A stretch of DNA of 64,000 nt from Apiosordaria backusii (Eukaryota; Ascomycota; Sordariomycetes; Sordariales; Lasiosphaeriaceae): contig JAUKTV010000004.1 of NCBI GenBank assembly GCA_030549205.1, positions 2,604,001 to 2,668,000 on the forward strand, written 5' to 3'. The first letter of the stretch is position 1. The number at the start of each line of letters is the position of its first letter. A program made the position numbers and the translations under genes. Below, piece by piece: positions 1 through 11,082 of the stretch. Under the pieces are notes generated by a model. It was not told the origin of the DNA. It searched no databases and worked only from the letters and a program-made list of their open reading frames with translations.

Positions 1-96
1 TTGTGTCGCCATTGATTTGTATAGCACCATCAGTCACAATAGACCCTCAGGAGCGCAGTGTGTCCTGCAGAAAATGACCAATGCTCTCCTGCGGCT

Positions 97-1837
97 CTAA
101 ATTTCAATAGTCTTCAGCGTCGCCTCTTCTACCTCCACAACGGTAGCCTGCTTGCTGTTCCGCTTGCTACCGGGCGCTGATGACGTGCCATTTGTTTGCG
201 GGGGCTCGGTAATCTTGACCTCGGGTGGAGGGCTGACCTCGCCATTGGCAGCAAGTGCGGCTAACCTTGGGGCACTTTCTTTGTTCTCCTCTCCACTATG
301 TCTTGGGGTGTCGACTTCAACCAATTTTTCGGGAGGCTTGATTCCGTTGGTAGCTGACGCCAACGGGGTTTCCTCTGCCACTCTCGCCAATGGACTCGCC
401 TTTCCATACCCAGGGCGAATAGGGCTTGGCATGGGCGAGATATTACTCAGTCTCTGGAGCGACCGGCCACGGGGCTCAGCGTTGGAATCAGCTGGGTTGG
501 CGTAGGGCGAAGTTGGGGCGCTTGCTGCCCCCCTTGGAGGAGCCATCGACCTGCGCTTGTTGGCAGTGCGGCCATACTTCTGATCGCACCTCCACCTCAA
601 GATATCGAAATAGCCGGGCTCGACGCGGGCGTTCTTAAACTCGCGCAGCTTAAGCTCGCCTGAATCCTCATCGATGAACCATCTGCCGCTGCCGAGATCG
701 TCTGCAACAGTAGCCACCAAATGACCCCAGGACTTCGCGACCACGTATTTGGTGTCGTAATCGCGACCAAACAGAATAACTTGGCCCCAGGTACCCTTGG
801 GTCCGGGCGCAAGGTCAACGGCCAAGTTGTTTCCACCCCAATCGCGAACAAGAGGGATCCATGCAGGGTGCGCATACGCCTTCTGGATGGCACCGGCAGG
901 AACACTGTCCTGGCGAGCCAGCAACTCCTGTCTCCAGTTTCCATTTTGGGGCGAAACGGGCGCGGAGCTGGACGAGGCCGCAGATGTGGATGCGTGGCTG
1001 CTCCCTCCAAGAATCTTGGAAGGCAAAGCGGGCCTGGGGAATGTTGCCTCGAGCAAGAATTCTTGATTAACCTTTCTCCAGTTCTCCCACTCCTGGACAA
1101 TTTCTTCGCAATCCAAAAGCATCGACCCAAAAATAATGCCTGTGGGGTTGCCGCCTCTCTCTTGGCCGTCGTGGATCATCAAGGACTGACGGACGTCCTG
1201 GGGAAGCGAGCAATCAAGCTGGTGCTCGAGATCATTCAAATCGTTGTGAGTGGCCCCTTCGCAAAGTTGATCCCAGAGTTCCATATAGTGCTCCTCGGCC
1301 CAGTTGTCGATGCGGTTCCACGAGTTTCTGATCGGAGGCGCGGGTGGTTGGCCGTCCTGGAAAGACTGCATAGGAATTGAGCCAGTGGGGCTCTGCATCT
1401 CGAAACCGTCGGCTGGTGCGGATACCCGCGTGTTGATGGATCTCATGCCGGGCGAATATGGTCTCCCGCCGGGGCTCATCGGAAGACCGGGAGTATTGGG
1501 GGCGTAGGCGGCATCAAAATGGGCTGAAGGGCGGGCAGATTCGTCGTGGTAAGGAGATGTGATATCGTTGCGAGAATCCGACGCCGTCGCTATCGAGGTG
1601 AGGCCATTCCGGCCATTGAGAGGGACATGGCGTCCTGTCCTTTGCGGAGAGTCGAATGAGGAATCTAGAAAGCCGGTCAGTCAAAGACCAGGAAAGCATT
1701 TTGATTAGGAATCGCGCTGACGTCGGTCATAACTGGTGATGTCGTGCCAGACAGAGCGGAAGAAGCTGCCAAAACTGTCTAAAGTATTAGCAGTTGCCAG
1801 TTATCGGTGTCTAGAGCGTGGGAACATACTTAGCCAT
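97..1837 (-). CDS. gs-1 (SMI1/KNR4): SMI1/KNR4-family cell-wall synthesis regulator
   Basis: Intrinsically disordered-flanked regulator that in yeast links cell-wall glucan/chitin synthesis to the cell-integrity MAPK pathway; the Neurospora counterpart is gs-1, needed for beta-1,3-glucan synthase activity. Exons on the minus strand: 1837-1830, 1774-1722, 1664-97 (1629 nt, 542 aa). The central SMI1/KNR4 domain (about residues 130-310) carries the family features WNRIDNWAEEHY, DLEHQLDCSLPQDVR, HDGQERGG and GIIFGSMLLDCEEI. It is followed by a Ser/Pro/Lys-rich, probably disordered tail. The N-terminal exons restore a FFRSVWHDITSYDR stretch resembling the Neurospora N-terminus. The first coding exon is only 8 nt (ATGGCTAA). 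Its donor is GTATGT, a TGCTAAT branch site lies in the intron, and the ACAG acceptor is the one that keeps frame. Family assignment is firm; the first exon is an inference. Confidence 0.9.
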
Positions 1838-4689
1838 GTGGGCAATTGTGGGAAAGGTAAAAGTTATGGAAGGGTGCTGGTCGATATGGTGCTTAAAATC
1901 AGAGGTCCTGCGAAGCGGCACAAGGCCAGTGTTCCAAATGGATCGGAATGCGAGCGAGCGAGGGAGGAGGGCGCGATGCGACTGCTGGCGGTTGAGACGA
2001 AATCCGCGTCTAAACGATTGGATGCGCGTCGACGGCGGGAGTCGCAGCAAAGAGCGCTGTGGCGACGATGTCGTCGATACCTCTTGTATTTTCCCCCTTT
2101 GAATTGTTCGATCGGTCGGTCAAGCGATCGTGTTGGTGTTTGGTTCCGGTTCGCGGCGTAGCGCTTGTGTTGCTGGTACTGCTTGTGTGCTGTGCTGCGA
2201 GTGTCGGTCAAAAACTGATTCTCCCCTATTTTGGTCTGGCAGACTAAAACGCCCCGGCGCGGGCGGTAAGTACGTACTGCAGTGGCTGCTCCTGTCACGT
2301 CATGCCCAATTAAGGGGAACCCGTCAACCGAAAATCAACAACGAAAGCGGAGCTACTGCAGCGAGTTGGCCTGACACCGCAAGGGCGGAAGAAGAAGAGT
2401 TTTGAGGAAGCAAACGAGCGGTGCGTCCGCATGGACAGAGACAGAGGTGATGATGTAAAAGAGAAGGAACGGGCAAGCAACAAGAAAACAAGAAGTGGTT
2501 GCAATTTCACACAACGTGCAACAATCAATGATGTTCCAAGCTTTTGCTCCGTGCATGGAAGGAAAGAAAATGGACCAATGCAAGCGCTTCAAAACGGTGA
2601 GGGTGGAAGGATGCCCTTCCCGCAGCCCATTAAATGGAAAGGGGGTCGGAAACCCACTCACCTTTGCCATTTGCCCCACCACTGCTTTTACCGCCCACCC
2701 TCGGGGTTCACCGCGTAAGAACCGGGACATATGATTGGCTTATTTCCCCCTACCCAAGACGCCGGGCGTGGATGCATGATCAGGGACAGGCGATGGCATG
2801 AAGATTTCGAGAGCGAGAGCAGACACCTGCCGAACGCAATGTCACCCTTTTTGACCACTTGCTAATTTCAAGCTTTTTCTGGATGTGTTTGGAACTTCTT
2901 TCAGGAGTCAAGTTCGGTTCTGTTTTACCAGTCTGTTTCATTTCGATCTGTCAGTGGGTTCCTCTCAGGAAACTAGCCAACGTTCTGGCCCCTATAAACG
3001 ACTCCTGACCCCATAACACAACTGTCGATATCTAAGCAAAAAGGCTCGTGCTGTGTACCGGTCTCTCTGCATCTGCAACTCTCGATCCCCATGCAGCACA
3101 GAGCGGGTGGCTTGCACCAGGACCTCCCACTGGATGCCAGCCCTTCTTATCAGACGACGACGACAACAGCCAGCTGCTGTTTCAGCCTCTGTGTCTTGCC
3201 GTTACGAATCCACGTTGTCTATCCCAACCAAAAGATTCTCGTGATATCCATAGTCAAACCAAACCACATCGACGTTTACGACATCCTTTCGTGTTTGCAT
3301 AAGCACTCTGCACCTAAACACTAGCAAATGCACAAAGACCCCGCCGTTCAGCTGAACAATCGATCTGATCTCTTTTCGCCTCATCTCACCGGGCCAGCAG
3401 CACGCACCCACTTACACTGACTGACCTTACACTAAAACTGACACTGCCAACACCACAAGGACACCTTGGTGTACTGCGTACGCATCCTGCAGCACAACAA
3501 CCACACGGGTACAAAAATCCATCATCGGATGGATCCCTCTCCTGGACCACATGGCCACGGCCAGCCAGCCAAACCAAGCAAGCAACCACGTTCACTCCCG
3601 CTCGCTCGCCCACTGACGACCACTAATCTCAACCCTACCCCGCATCTTCCTCGCGCTGATCTCGTTCCCTCCAGGCCTTCTTTGATGTACACAAACCACC
3701 GCAGGCGGCAGGAAAACAAGCTTCCTCACCCATCCAGAAAGCAGCCCGATCACTCGCTTGTCACACATGATACCGCAATGTCTATTCTCTGCTGTGGGTA
3801 GGAATATCATGTGGCAATATGCTCCTCCATGTCCCAAATAAATTGCACCGCCACATATCTCTCGGCCACAATTCGCAGTACCTTTTTCCAAGTGTTATGT
3901 ATGTAGTGTAATAAGGGTGATGCCCAATGACGATCACCCAATCCTTTCGGAAAACACCCAAGGCATATAGTACCAGATAGGTAACTGCGCAACACTCCCA
4001 TACACCGAGAACCAAACATTTATAGGTAGCATTATGATGTTATCGTTTTTTAGTATTATCTATAGCTACACTACAATATGACCTTGACCATGCTTGCTCG
4101 GACTATCACAGGGACAGAAAAAGATACGGACGTACGGACCTTGCTGTGCGGCTGGCGGCCAACTTTGAGCCCTTTTCCTGTTCCTGTTTGACCAACATCC
4201 ACCAGCCATCGTCATCTTTGTCATCCATCACCAGACCAACAAGATCTACAGCCCGAGCCCCAATGCATGGATATACAATAGGCGCATAAAAATAGAAAAG
4301 TTCGCCTTCACACAGCCCGATCTCAATTGCCACCTCATTTTTTGAGGGTGTTGGATTTTGGGTTTTCGCTCCCCGAGTCCCTGCCTACATCCGTGCAGAC
4401 ATGATCAGATAATACCCCAGTAACTCAAACCCCTCAATAGAAGCACCCAAGCAACTAAAGTAAACAACCTGACAAGAGTGCCCCTTAACGAGCGACCCAA
4501 AATGTAAATACCTACAAGCTCCAAAAACAAAACTTCTATTTCAAAGGTTGAATAAGAAAAATAAAGCGCCAAACATATAAACATCAACAAATATAAAGCA
4601 CAAAATGCAACTGTTGTTCACACATTTCAAACATATCTTCATTTCATGCTTAATACTTTAAACCCCCAAGAAAGTAAAAAAAAAAAAAA
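1838..4689. other. Intergenic: SMI1 upstream region and SEC8 3' flank
   Basis: About 2.9 kb with no convincing gene. The SMI1-proximal part is pyrimidine-rich and should hold its promoter and a long 5' leader. The SEC8-proximal part (roughly 4340-4689) is AT-rich and should be the 3' UTR, with an A14 run at 4676-4689 directly abutting the SEC8 stop codon. Short open frames here have no recognisable domains and no splice-supported partners. Confidence 0.5.
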
Positions 4690-7600
4690 CTATTGCTGCC
4701 ACATGTACTCACTCAACCCCAACAACCTCTCCCCCAACTGCCTCTTCGCCTGCGCCGCAACCCCCCTCTCCCGATCCGCCAGCTGCTCGCTATAGCACAA
4801 CTCCAACAGCGCCTTCAGCTCATCATAGCTATACCCCTCCTCTTCCCCCCTTCTCTTCTCCCTTTCCCCTTCCTCTTGCTGTCCTTGTCCTTGCCCTTGT
4901 CCCCTCTCAGCATCCTGCTTCGCCCTCTCCACAATCGCATCCGGCCCCCTTTCAAACAACTCAAAATACCCCATCGCCCTCCCCAAATCTACCCCTTCCT
5001 CGATATTCTTCAGGTTCTGCTGCAGCACCCTCACATTCAGCTTCATCCTCCCGCACCCGTTCAGGTTCATCGGGTTGGACACCACCGGGGCGGTTTGGAC
5101 GAGGTAAGAGTTGATCAACAGACCTAAGCCTCGTCTGATGAAGAGGACTTCCCTCTCCCGCAAATAGCGGGTGGTGGTTTCGTCGTAGGCGACCATTTCC
5201 GCGTTGAGAGACAGAATTTCCTGGTCGGGCTCGGTGACGATTTGATCGAGGCAGTAGGGGGCGGTAATGGTAGGACTGAGGGCGAGGGATAACGAGTGCA
5301 CGATCCGGCACCGGACTTCCATGTGGAGGGTCCGGAGGGCGATGGAGGCGAGTTCTTCGTACGAGGTTAGGATGCTGTCGAAGGATCTAAACATTACACA
5401 TCAGTCACATGGTCAGATACGCGGGGGTGATATGAGGCAAAAAAACATACTGCACCGTGTCCTGCGTCATAGGCAGGTACACCGGCCCCTCCTCCGCCGT
5501 AGCCTTATTAGGGTCGTTCAGCAGCGTCCACCTCTTCTTCTCCGGCTTCGGCAAGCTCGCCGCCGACGGCTTCGTCGACGTGTCGTTCTCATTCTTCGTT
5601 ATATGCCGCAGGCCCATAACCTTAACCGTGAGCCACTTCATGCTCGTGTACAGCAAGCACAACGACGAAATCGTATCCCTGTCCTGGATGATGTCGCTCG
5701 CCTCCAGCCTCTTCTCATTCGCCTGCGTGATCAACAACCCTGCTTCCTTTCTGAGCAGCTCCTCGAACTCCTCTGATGCCCCTGATGTCTCCGCTTTCCA
5801 GAGATTCATCACCGTTTCGTGGATCTCACTAGGTTCCAGCGCCATGACAGCCGAGGCACGAAGTTCTTCAGAGGTGGAAGCTTCTTCTTGGGTTTTGGTT
5901 ACAAGAGCTTTATACCAGTTGAAGCAGCGGTCGTAGTATCTCAGCATCTGGGTGATGATCAGAGAGCTTAGAGCCTGATCATGCGGGATCGTTCCCAGCA
6001 TGCGGCAAAAGGCTGTGATAACCGTGAAGAAGGCAGTCGTCCCCTTGAAAATGGGTCTCCTGGCGAGATGGGCCCATTCGGAATCTTGCAAAAAGGCATC
6101 TGCTTCGCCAAAGACAGTATCGCTGAGCTTCCCGAGGGTTTCGTCAAGCTGAGGCTGAAATACATTGACAAGGAAGTTGTCAAGAAAAGACGTCAGTGTG
6201 CTCGTCGCCAAATCAGACCCAGGAGGTACAATGCTCTTCAAACGCTGCAGAAACACCAGCGTCGGCGGCAGGAGCAAGCTCATGTTGAAAACACTCGGCT
6301 CAACAAGCGACTTGTATGTACCACTAGTTTGCTCTCTGCCATAGCCAGCCCCCAAGCTCTTCCTAGTTGCCGCAGCATCTGACCGCGGCACCACCAACGT
6401 AGACTTCTTGTTGTCTTTCCGAGAGTTGGACGTTAAACCAGGTACGGCATTTTGGATGATATTGTCCAAAGCTTCATACTCGGCCGTCATCTCCGCCGAC
6501 TTGGCGTCCGCTTCCGAGAACTTGAAGAGGTGTTCTCTGGCGTCCATATTGCCATTCAATCCCCCTCCAGGTCTCGGTGACGAGCGGAACTGGTACACAT
6601 CGGCGTCGGTGGTGACATAGTTGTGTAACAGAGAGCGGATCTCGTTCTGGTAGAGATTCCACAACTCTTTGAAACTGCCCAGAAGGGCAATATTATTGCC
6701 GGCTCCCTCACGTCGGATGAGGGCCTTGATCGACTCGTGGAACACACGGTGACCTTCCGCAATCGCCTCAAATTTGCCATAGAGGGTCCAGAGTAGATCA
6801 TAAATGACATCTGCTCTCATTTGAGTCTCCCGCTGGCCATATATGTGAAGACCGTTGGAGCCGTTTGAACCACCTCGTAGTGAGCTAGGATGCTTCTGGT
6901 CAATGTCGTTGATCGTTTCGTTGACAACACCGAACAGCTCCACGGGTAGCCTTTGTTTCAGCATATCAACAGCAGTTTCTAGCCTCCCTAATTTGTTCAA
7001 GGATTCTACCAAGAGCGTGATGTAGTAAAAGGTATCGGCCTCGGGGTTCTTTTGAGGATCTTCAGTCACGGACCGATCCCAATCGATTGATTCAAAAATG
7101 ACATGAAAAGGGGCAAGAGTGGAAGTGTCTTGGAATGCCTCGCTCATAGCCCCATGGTGTTTGGTGAGGTTCTGCCACCGCTCCTGGCAGTAGGGAGATT
7201 TCAAGTAGAGATGCTCGTGCAGTTCCTCGACCAGAATCTCCATGAGGGCCGTCTCCTGGTTGGCGAGATAGCTGCGCAAGTCACTCAGCGCCCCAATGCC
7301 ATCCAGCTCCGGTTTTGTCAACTTGCGCAGCGCATTCTGCAAGACCTCGACGGCCGTGAGGAAGCGCTTCTCGGATATTCTTGCCTCCAACTGATCCGGC
7401 ACCGTCCGTAAATCGTCCAGCTCGTTTAGCGTCTGTAGTACGTCGTCGTACATGCGAGATGTCGCATGTAACTTCTTGAGTTCCGGATCCGTCGCACAGA
7501 GAGCTGTTTTGGAAGTGGCAAGAGACTCCTTAAGAGAGCGCACCTTTTTCTGCGAAGCCTGGATGCTGCCCTGAATCTTGTGGAAGGTTCCGATGGAGCT

Positions 7601-8107
7601 ATTGAAGCCCTGGTGGTACTCGTGGACGATCTTCTTGAGCGAATCTTGTAGGTACTGGTGCGTCTGGCGAAAGTTGCGGTACTCGTGGGCGCGGCCGACG
7701 GAGCTGGTATCGAGCAGCTGTAGCGCTAGCTGTACGGGGATGCAGTCGTTTTCCAACATAGCGGGCCATTCCTGCTTGATCAGCTCGAGCACCCTTCCCA
7801 TCTCGCGCTCGGCGTTGGTTTCTGGGGCGGGTCGCTGCATGGCGCGTTCGTTGCGCTGGGCAGATCGCGGTGGTGGCCCATTGCGGAGTGAGGACGGTGG
7901 TTGTTGTCGGGAGCGAGACGAAACCGAGTCTGAATTTGAGTTTGGCCCTGAGCTTTGGTTCACCGCCTGACGTGGTGGTGGCGCAAACCGGTCGCTGCCA
8001 TATCCCTCCCCGTATGGGTCGTACTCCTCGTCCTGGCGACTGAGATTTCCATAACCTCCTCCATAGTTCCCGCCGTTGCGGTACGACTGGCCGTAACGGT
8101 TGGCCAT
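4690..8107 (-). CDS. sec8: Exocyst complex component Sec8
   Basis: Subunit of the octameric exocyst that tethers secretory vesicles to the plasma membrane at hyphal tips and septa. Two exons on the minus strand, 8107-5451 and 5386-4690 (3354 nt, 1117 aa). The intron has a GTATGT donor, and the junction reads DTVQ/SFDSILTSYEEL in frame. Residues 1-105 are low-complexity (Gly/Tyr/Asn then Ser/Arg/Pro). The Sec8 N-terminal coiled-coil region follows (about 105-270), with EMGRVLELIKQEWPAML, LLDTSS and a helical stretch around KIQGSIQASQKKVRSLKE. The rest is the all-helical CorEx body typical of exocyst subunits. Near the C-terminus is a Gln/Glu-rich insert (QGQGQGQQEEGEREKRRGEE). The length matches filamentous-fungal Sec8. 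The next gene, RAI1, diverges from it. Confidence 0.95.
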
Positions 8108-9129
8108 TGTGGAATTCGAGGTTCGTAGACTGCTGGCTACCGGATTCGGATGCTCTTCATTATCGGTTCATCCTCTGGCGATGGGGTCAAGTCGAGCTGA
8201 GTGATGAGGCTGGCGCCTCAGAGCTCCTTGATTCTGATGATGTGCGAAGTCGTCAGAGCTCTCGTCGTTGGTTGTAGGTGTTCCGCTGCTGCCGTCTGGC
8301 CCCTGCCGAGCAATGCACCTCCCGTCACTAAACACCACTCCAGTTTCGGGAATGCAGGACCCACTCACGAGGGGCATCAGGTCAACAAGGTACTTGGTAC
8401 CTGCCCTGGTCAGGTCAGGAAATGCTTGATATAACCTCAGATTTTGTGTCAAGTGGGCCTTTTATGCCGGAGAAAACTTGAAAGTTATGTTATGTCTTAC
8501 TGTAGAACTGAATGTATGTGTTTCGACGCTCAAGCTGGAAATTGAATCTCAGATATGCCTGCGAGAGGGAGTCCTGATTCTGTAAGGCACAGTGCATCCT
8601 GCCCGCCTGGCTACATACAGTCTAAGACTTGAAAGTTTGTTAGCTCGGGCGCTCGGACCAGCAAATTCAAACCCCCATAGAATTTACCTCAAAAAAGCTA
8701 CAACGAAGCAGAAAATTAGATAAAATAGAAGTATTAAGGATCTCGAGCTCAATAACACCCTTTTTTTCTCGAAAAAAATGATGGTTGTTGAGGGAAGATA
8801 GATTCTTTTTGTGGGGCGGCTCCGCGCTAGCGAACTTTCAGGGATTGGAGTGTACCTACCTGGTAGGTATCCAGCGGGCTGAGCCGGGGTACCTTCCAAG
8901 GGACAGGAGCTCCACAAAGCACACCTGCCCATTGCGCCTAGAGGCTCTATACCTTGACTGTAGGGAGTGTTTCGAGCTTTTATTCTTTCTCACATCCATA
9001 CAAAAACATTGAGAAGCTCTTACGAATACCTTAATCGTAATATTTCACCTTGTGTACTATTAGATGCGACCTCCGGGACGGAATATTGCTACGCTGGCCG
9101 ACCGCATCATCAATACACATATTCCCAAG
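8108..9129. other. Divergent SEC8/RAI1 promoter region
   Basis: About 1 kb between two divergently transcribed genes. It holds AT-rich stretches and short open frames without recognisable domains. No RNA gene or repeat was seen. It presumably contains both promoters and 5' UTRs. Confidence 0.5.
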
Positions 9130-10411
9130 ATGGCACAAAACAACAACGAGATACCTCGATTCTTTATTGATGTAAATCGGCTGACGGCAGCAACGACACA
9201 AGCTCCCGTAAAGAGACCAAGGGCATGACTATTACTCATTTCGTCAATTCAATTATATCTTGTTCTAACTGTTATTTAAGGAGTTTGCCTGTTTCTCATA
9301 TGACAAAAACCACAACCTCCGGCTTGACGATTCATCCCTAAAATGGTACTACCCACCACAAGCACATGAACTACCCGCCAATCTATCAACAGGTTTCGAC
9401 AAGTTTGATAAGCACGACAACAGCCAAGATGAACACCTCGACAGTCTCCTCACCACAATCGCCCATCACGAGCAACAAACCGGCGAGGCCATCGACGCCA
9501 AATTCGTGACATGGCGAGGCATGATGACCAAACTCATGGGCGCCCCTTACGATGAAGATGGCTTCGAAATGAACGCCACCATCTTCCAAGACTGCATTTT
9601 CATCGAAGAAAACTGGGACTTTAAAGCCACCCGGGAGGCGGAGCAACACGGGAGCTGGAAGGGCCCAATATCATCGCAGCAGATGCAGTTCTGGGGCTAC
9701 AAATTCGAGACTCTTGCCACAATACCTCGGCCCTGGGGCGAGACGTCGAGGGAAGAAATCGAAAACAGGGACAAGGAAATCGTGAACAATAAGGAACAAT
9801 ATTGCTCCGTTGTCCGGTCAGAGCTGGGCGGAAAGGTTCTCTGCCTAGGAGGTGAGGTAGATGCGATATGGGACTACAAACCAAAGACACCAGGGGCAAA
9901 GATCGACTGGGTCGAACTTAAGACGTCGAAAGTGACCCAAAGCAACCGAGACCAGTTCAACTTCAACAGGAAGCTCATGAAATTCTGGGCTCAGTCGTTT
10001 TTGCTGGGTGTGCCTAGGATCATTGTTGGGTTCAGGGACAAGGATGGGATGTTGCTCAACATTGAGGAATACTCAACCCAGAAAATCGATGAGCAGGTTC
10101 GGAGGGAGCATAACAGCGGAAACTGGGCATGGCGGCCATGGGTTTGTATAAACTTTGCGTCGGAGGTTCTGGACTGTAAGCTGTTTTCGTTTCGGTTTAA
10201 CCTGCTGACTGAAAAACTAACAAGAAACTCGCAAGGGATCCAACAAACAATCAGAGCCGACCCTCAACAAACAGGAGTATGGCGGATTCGCCTACAAAAA
10301 AGGCCCAAGGCGATCGAGTTATTCAAAGTCGAAGAGACAGGCCATGGCAAGATTGTGACTGAAGAATTTGTAAATTGGAGAACCAAGCTTGCGGCGAGTA
10401 AGCAGTCATAA
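9130..10411 (+). CDS. rai1: Rai1/DXO-family decapping nuclease
   Basis: Nuclear partner and activator of the 5'-3' exoribonuclease Rat1/Xrn2. The family removes incomplete 5' caps by pyrophosphohydrolase/decapping activity. Exons 9130-9222, 9281-10175 and 10236-10411 (1164 nt, 387 aa, the usual size). Family landmarks are VKRPREFACFSYD, RLDDSSLKWYYPP, the metal-binding GEVDAIWD (E and D ligands) and DWVELKTSK (E-x-K), and the C-terminal VWRIR ... VTEEFVNWR. The last intron (10176-10235) is 60 nt and stays open if retained; splicing restores VLDWIQQTIRADP. The first intron (9223-9280) appears to use a GC donor (AGG/GCATGA) with a CTAAC branch site. The alternative upstream GTAAAG donor would delete the conserved KRP. 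The start was chosen as the only in-frame ATG giving a family-like N-terminus. Confidence 0.93.
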
Positions 10412-11082
10412 GATGGGACAGCGATGGAAATGGACCGGAAGCGTTTGATTAGAGCATATTAATGTAATGTATCTTCACAAAGTTTCTACTAAGAACTCGG
10501 CAAGCGAACAAGTCAAATCACTTCAAGTACACTCCGCACAACATCAGTCTCATCTCATGTCATAATTTGCTTTACATTATCAACTAGACACAGAAGAATT
10601 CTAATCTACCTCCACCATTCTTCAGTTATCACTCTCACTCACACTTTGCCGCCCCCCCGTCTGCCCAGCCAATTGTTGACCACCACCCAACCCAAACTCC
10701 AAAAAATATGCAAATGCCCCCAATCAGTAAGAGTCCATCCATCCATTACCATGACAATGAAAATGTAAGATAAAAAAAGATATAAAACCCAAAGAAAAAC
10801 TTCATCACATCTCCGACCTCATCTTTGACGCGTTTCTTCCGTCTGAACTTTGCCAATGTCCTGAACCTAGACAGCAAATTTACACTGACAAAACAAACAA
10901 CAAGGACAAGACCCAACAACCAAATTGCTCAGCCTGGGATGAAAACGCAACGCTCACCTCGTCGCTCGCCTGCTTTCACAACACCACAATAACCTTACAC
11001 ACCCAACCCCATCATCCGAGCTGGATCTCCTTCAGAGCCAGCCAAAGCAAATATAAAAAACCATCGCAGCCTCCCCAATTTC
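10412..11082. other. Convergent 3' flanks of RAI1 and SID1 genes
   Basis: AT- and CA-rich 670-bp spacer between two convergent genes, presumably both 3' UTRs. No gene, RNA or repeat recognised. Confidence 0.5.

Noticed and set aside
4693..5127. Plus-strand 144-codon Leu/Pro-rich frame opposite SEC8
   Set aside because: Antisense shadow of the SEC8 last exon, low complexity, no start context or domain.
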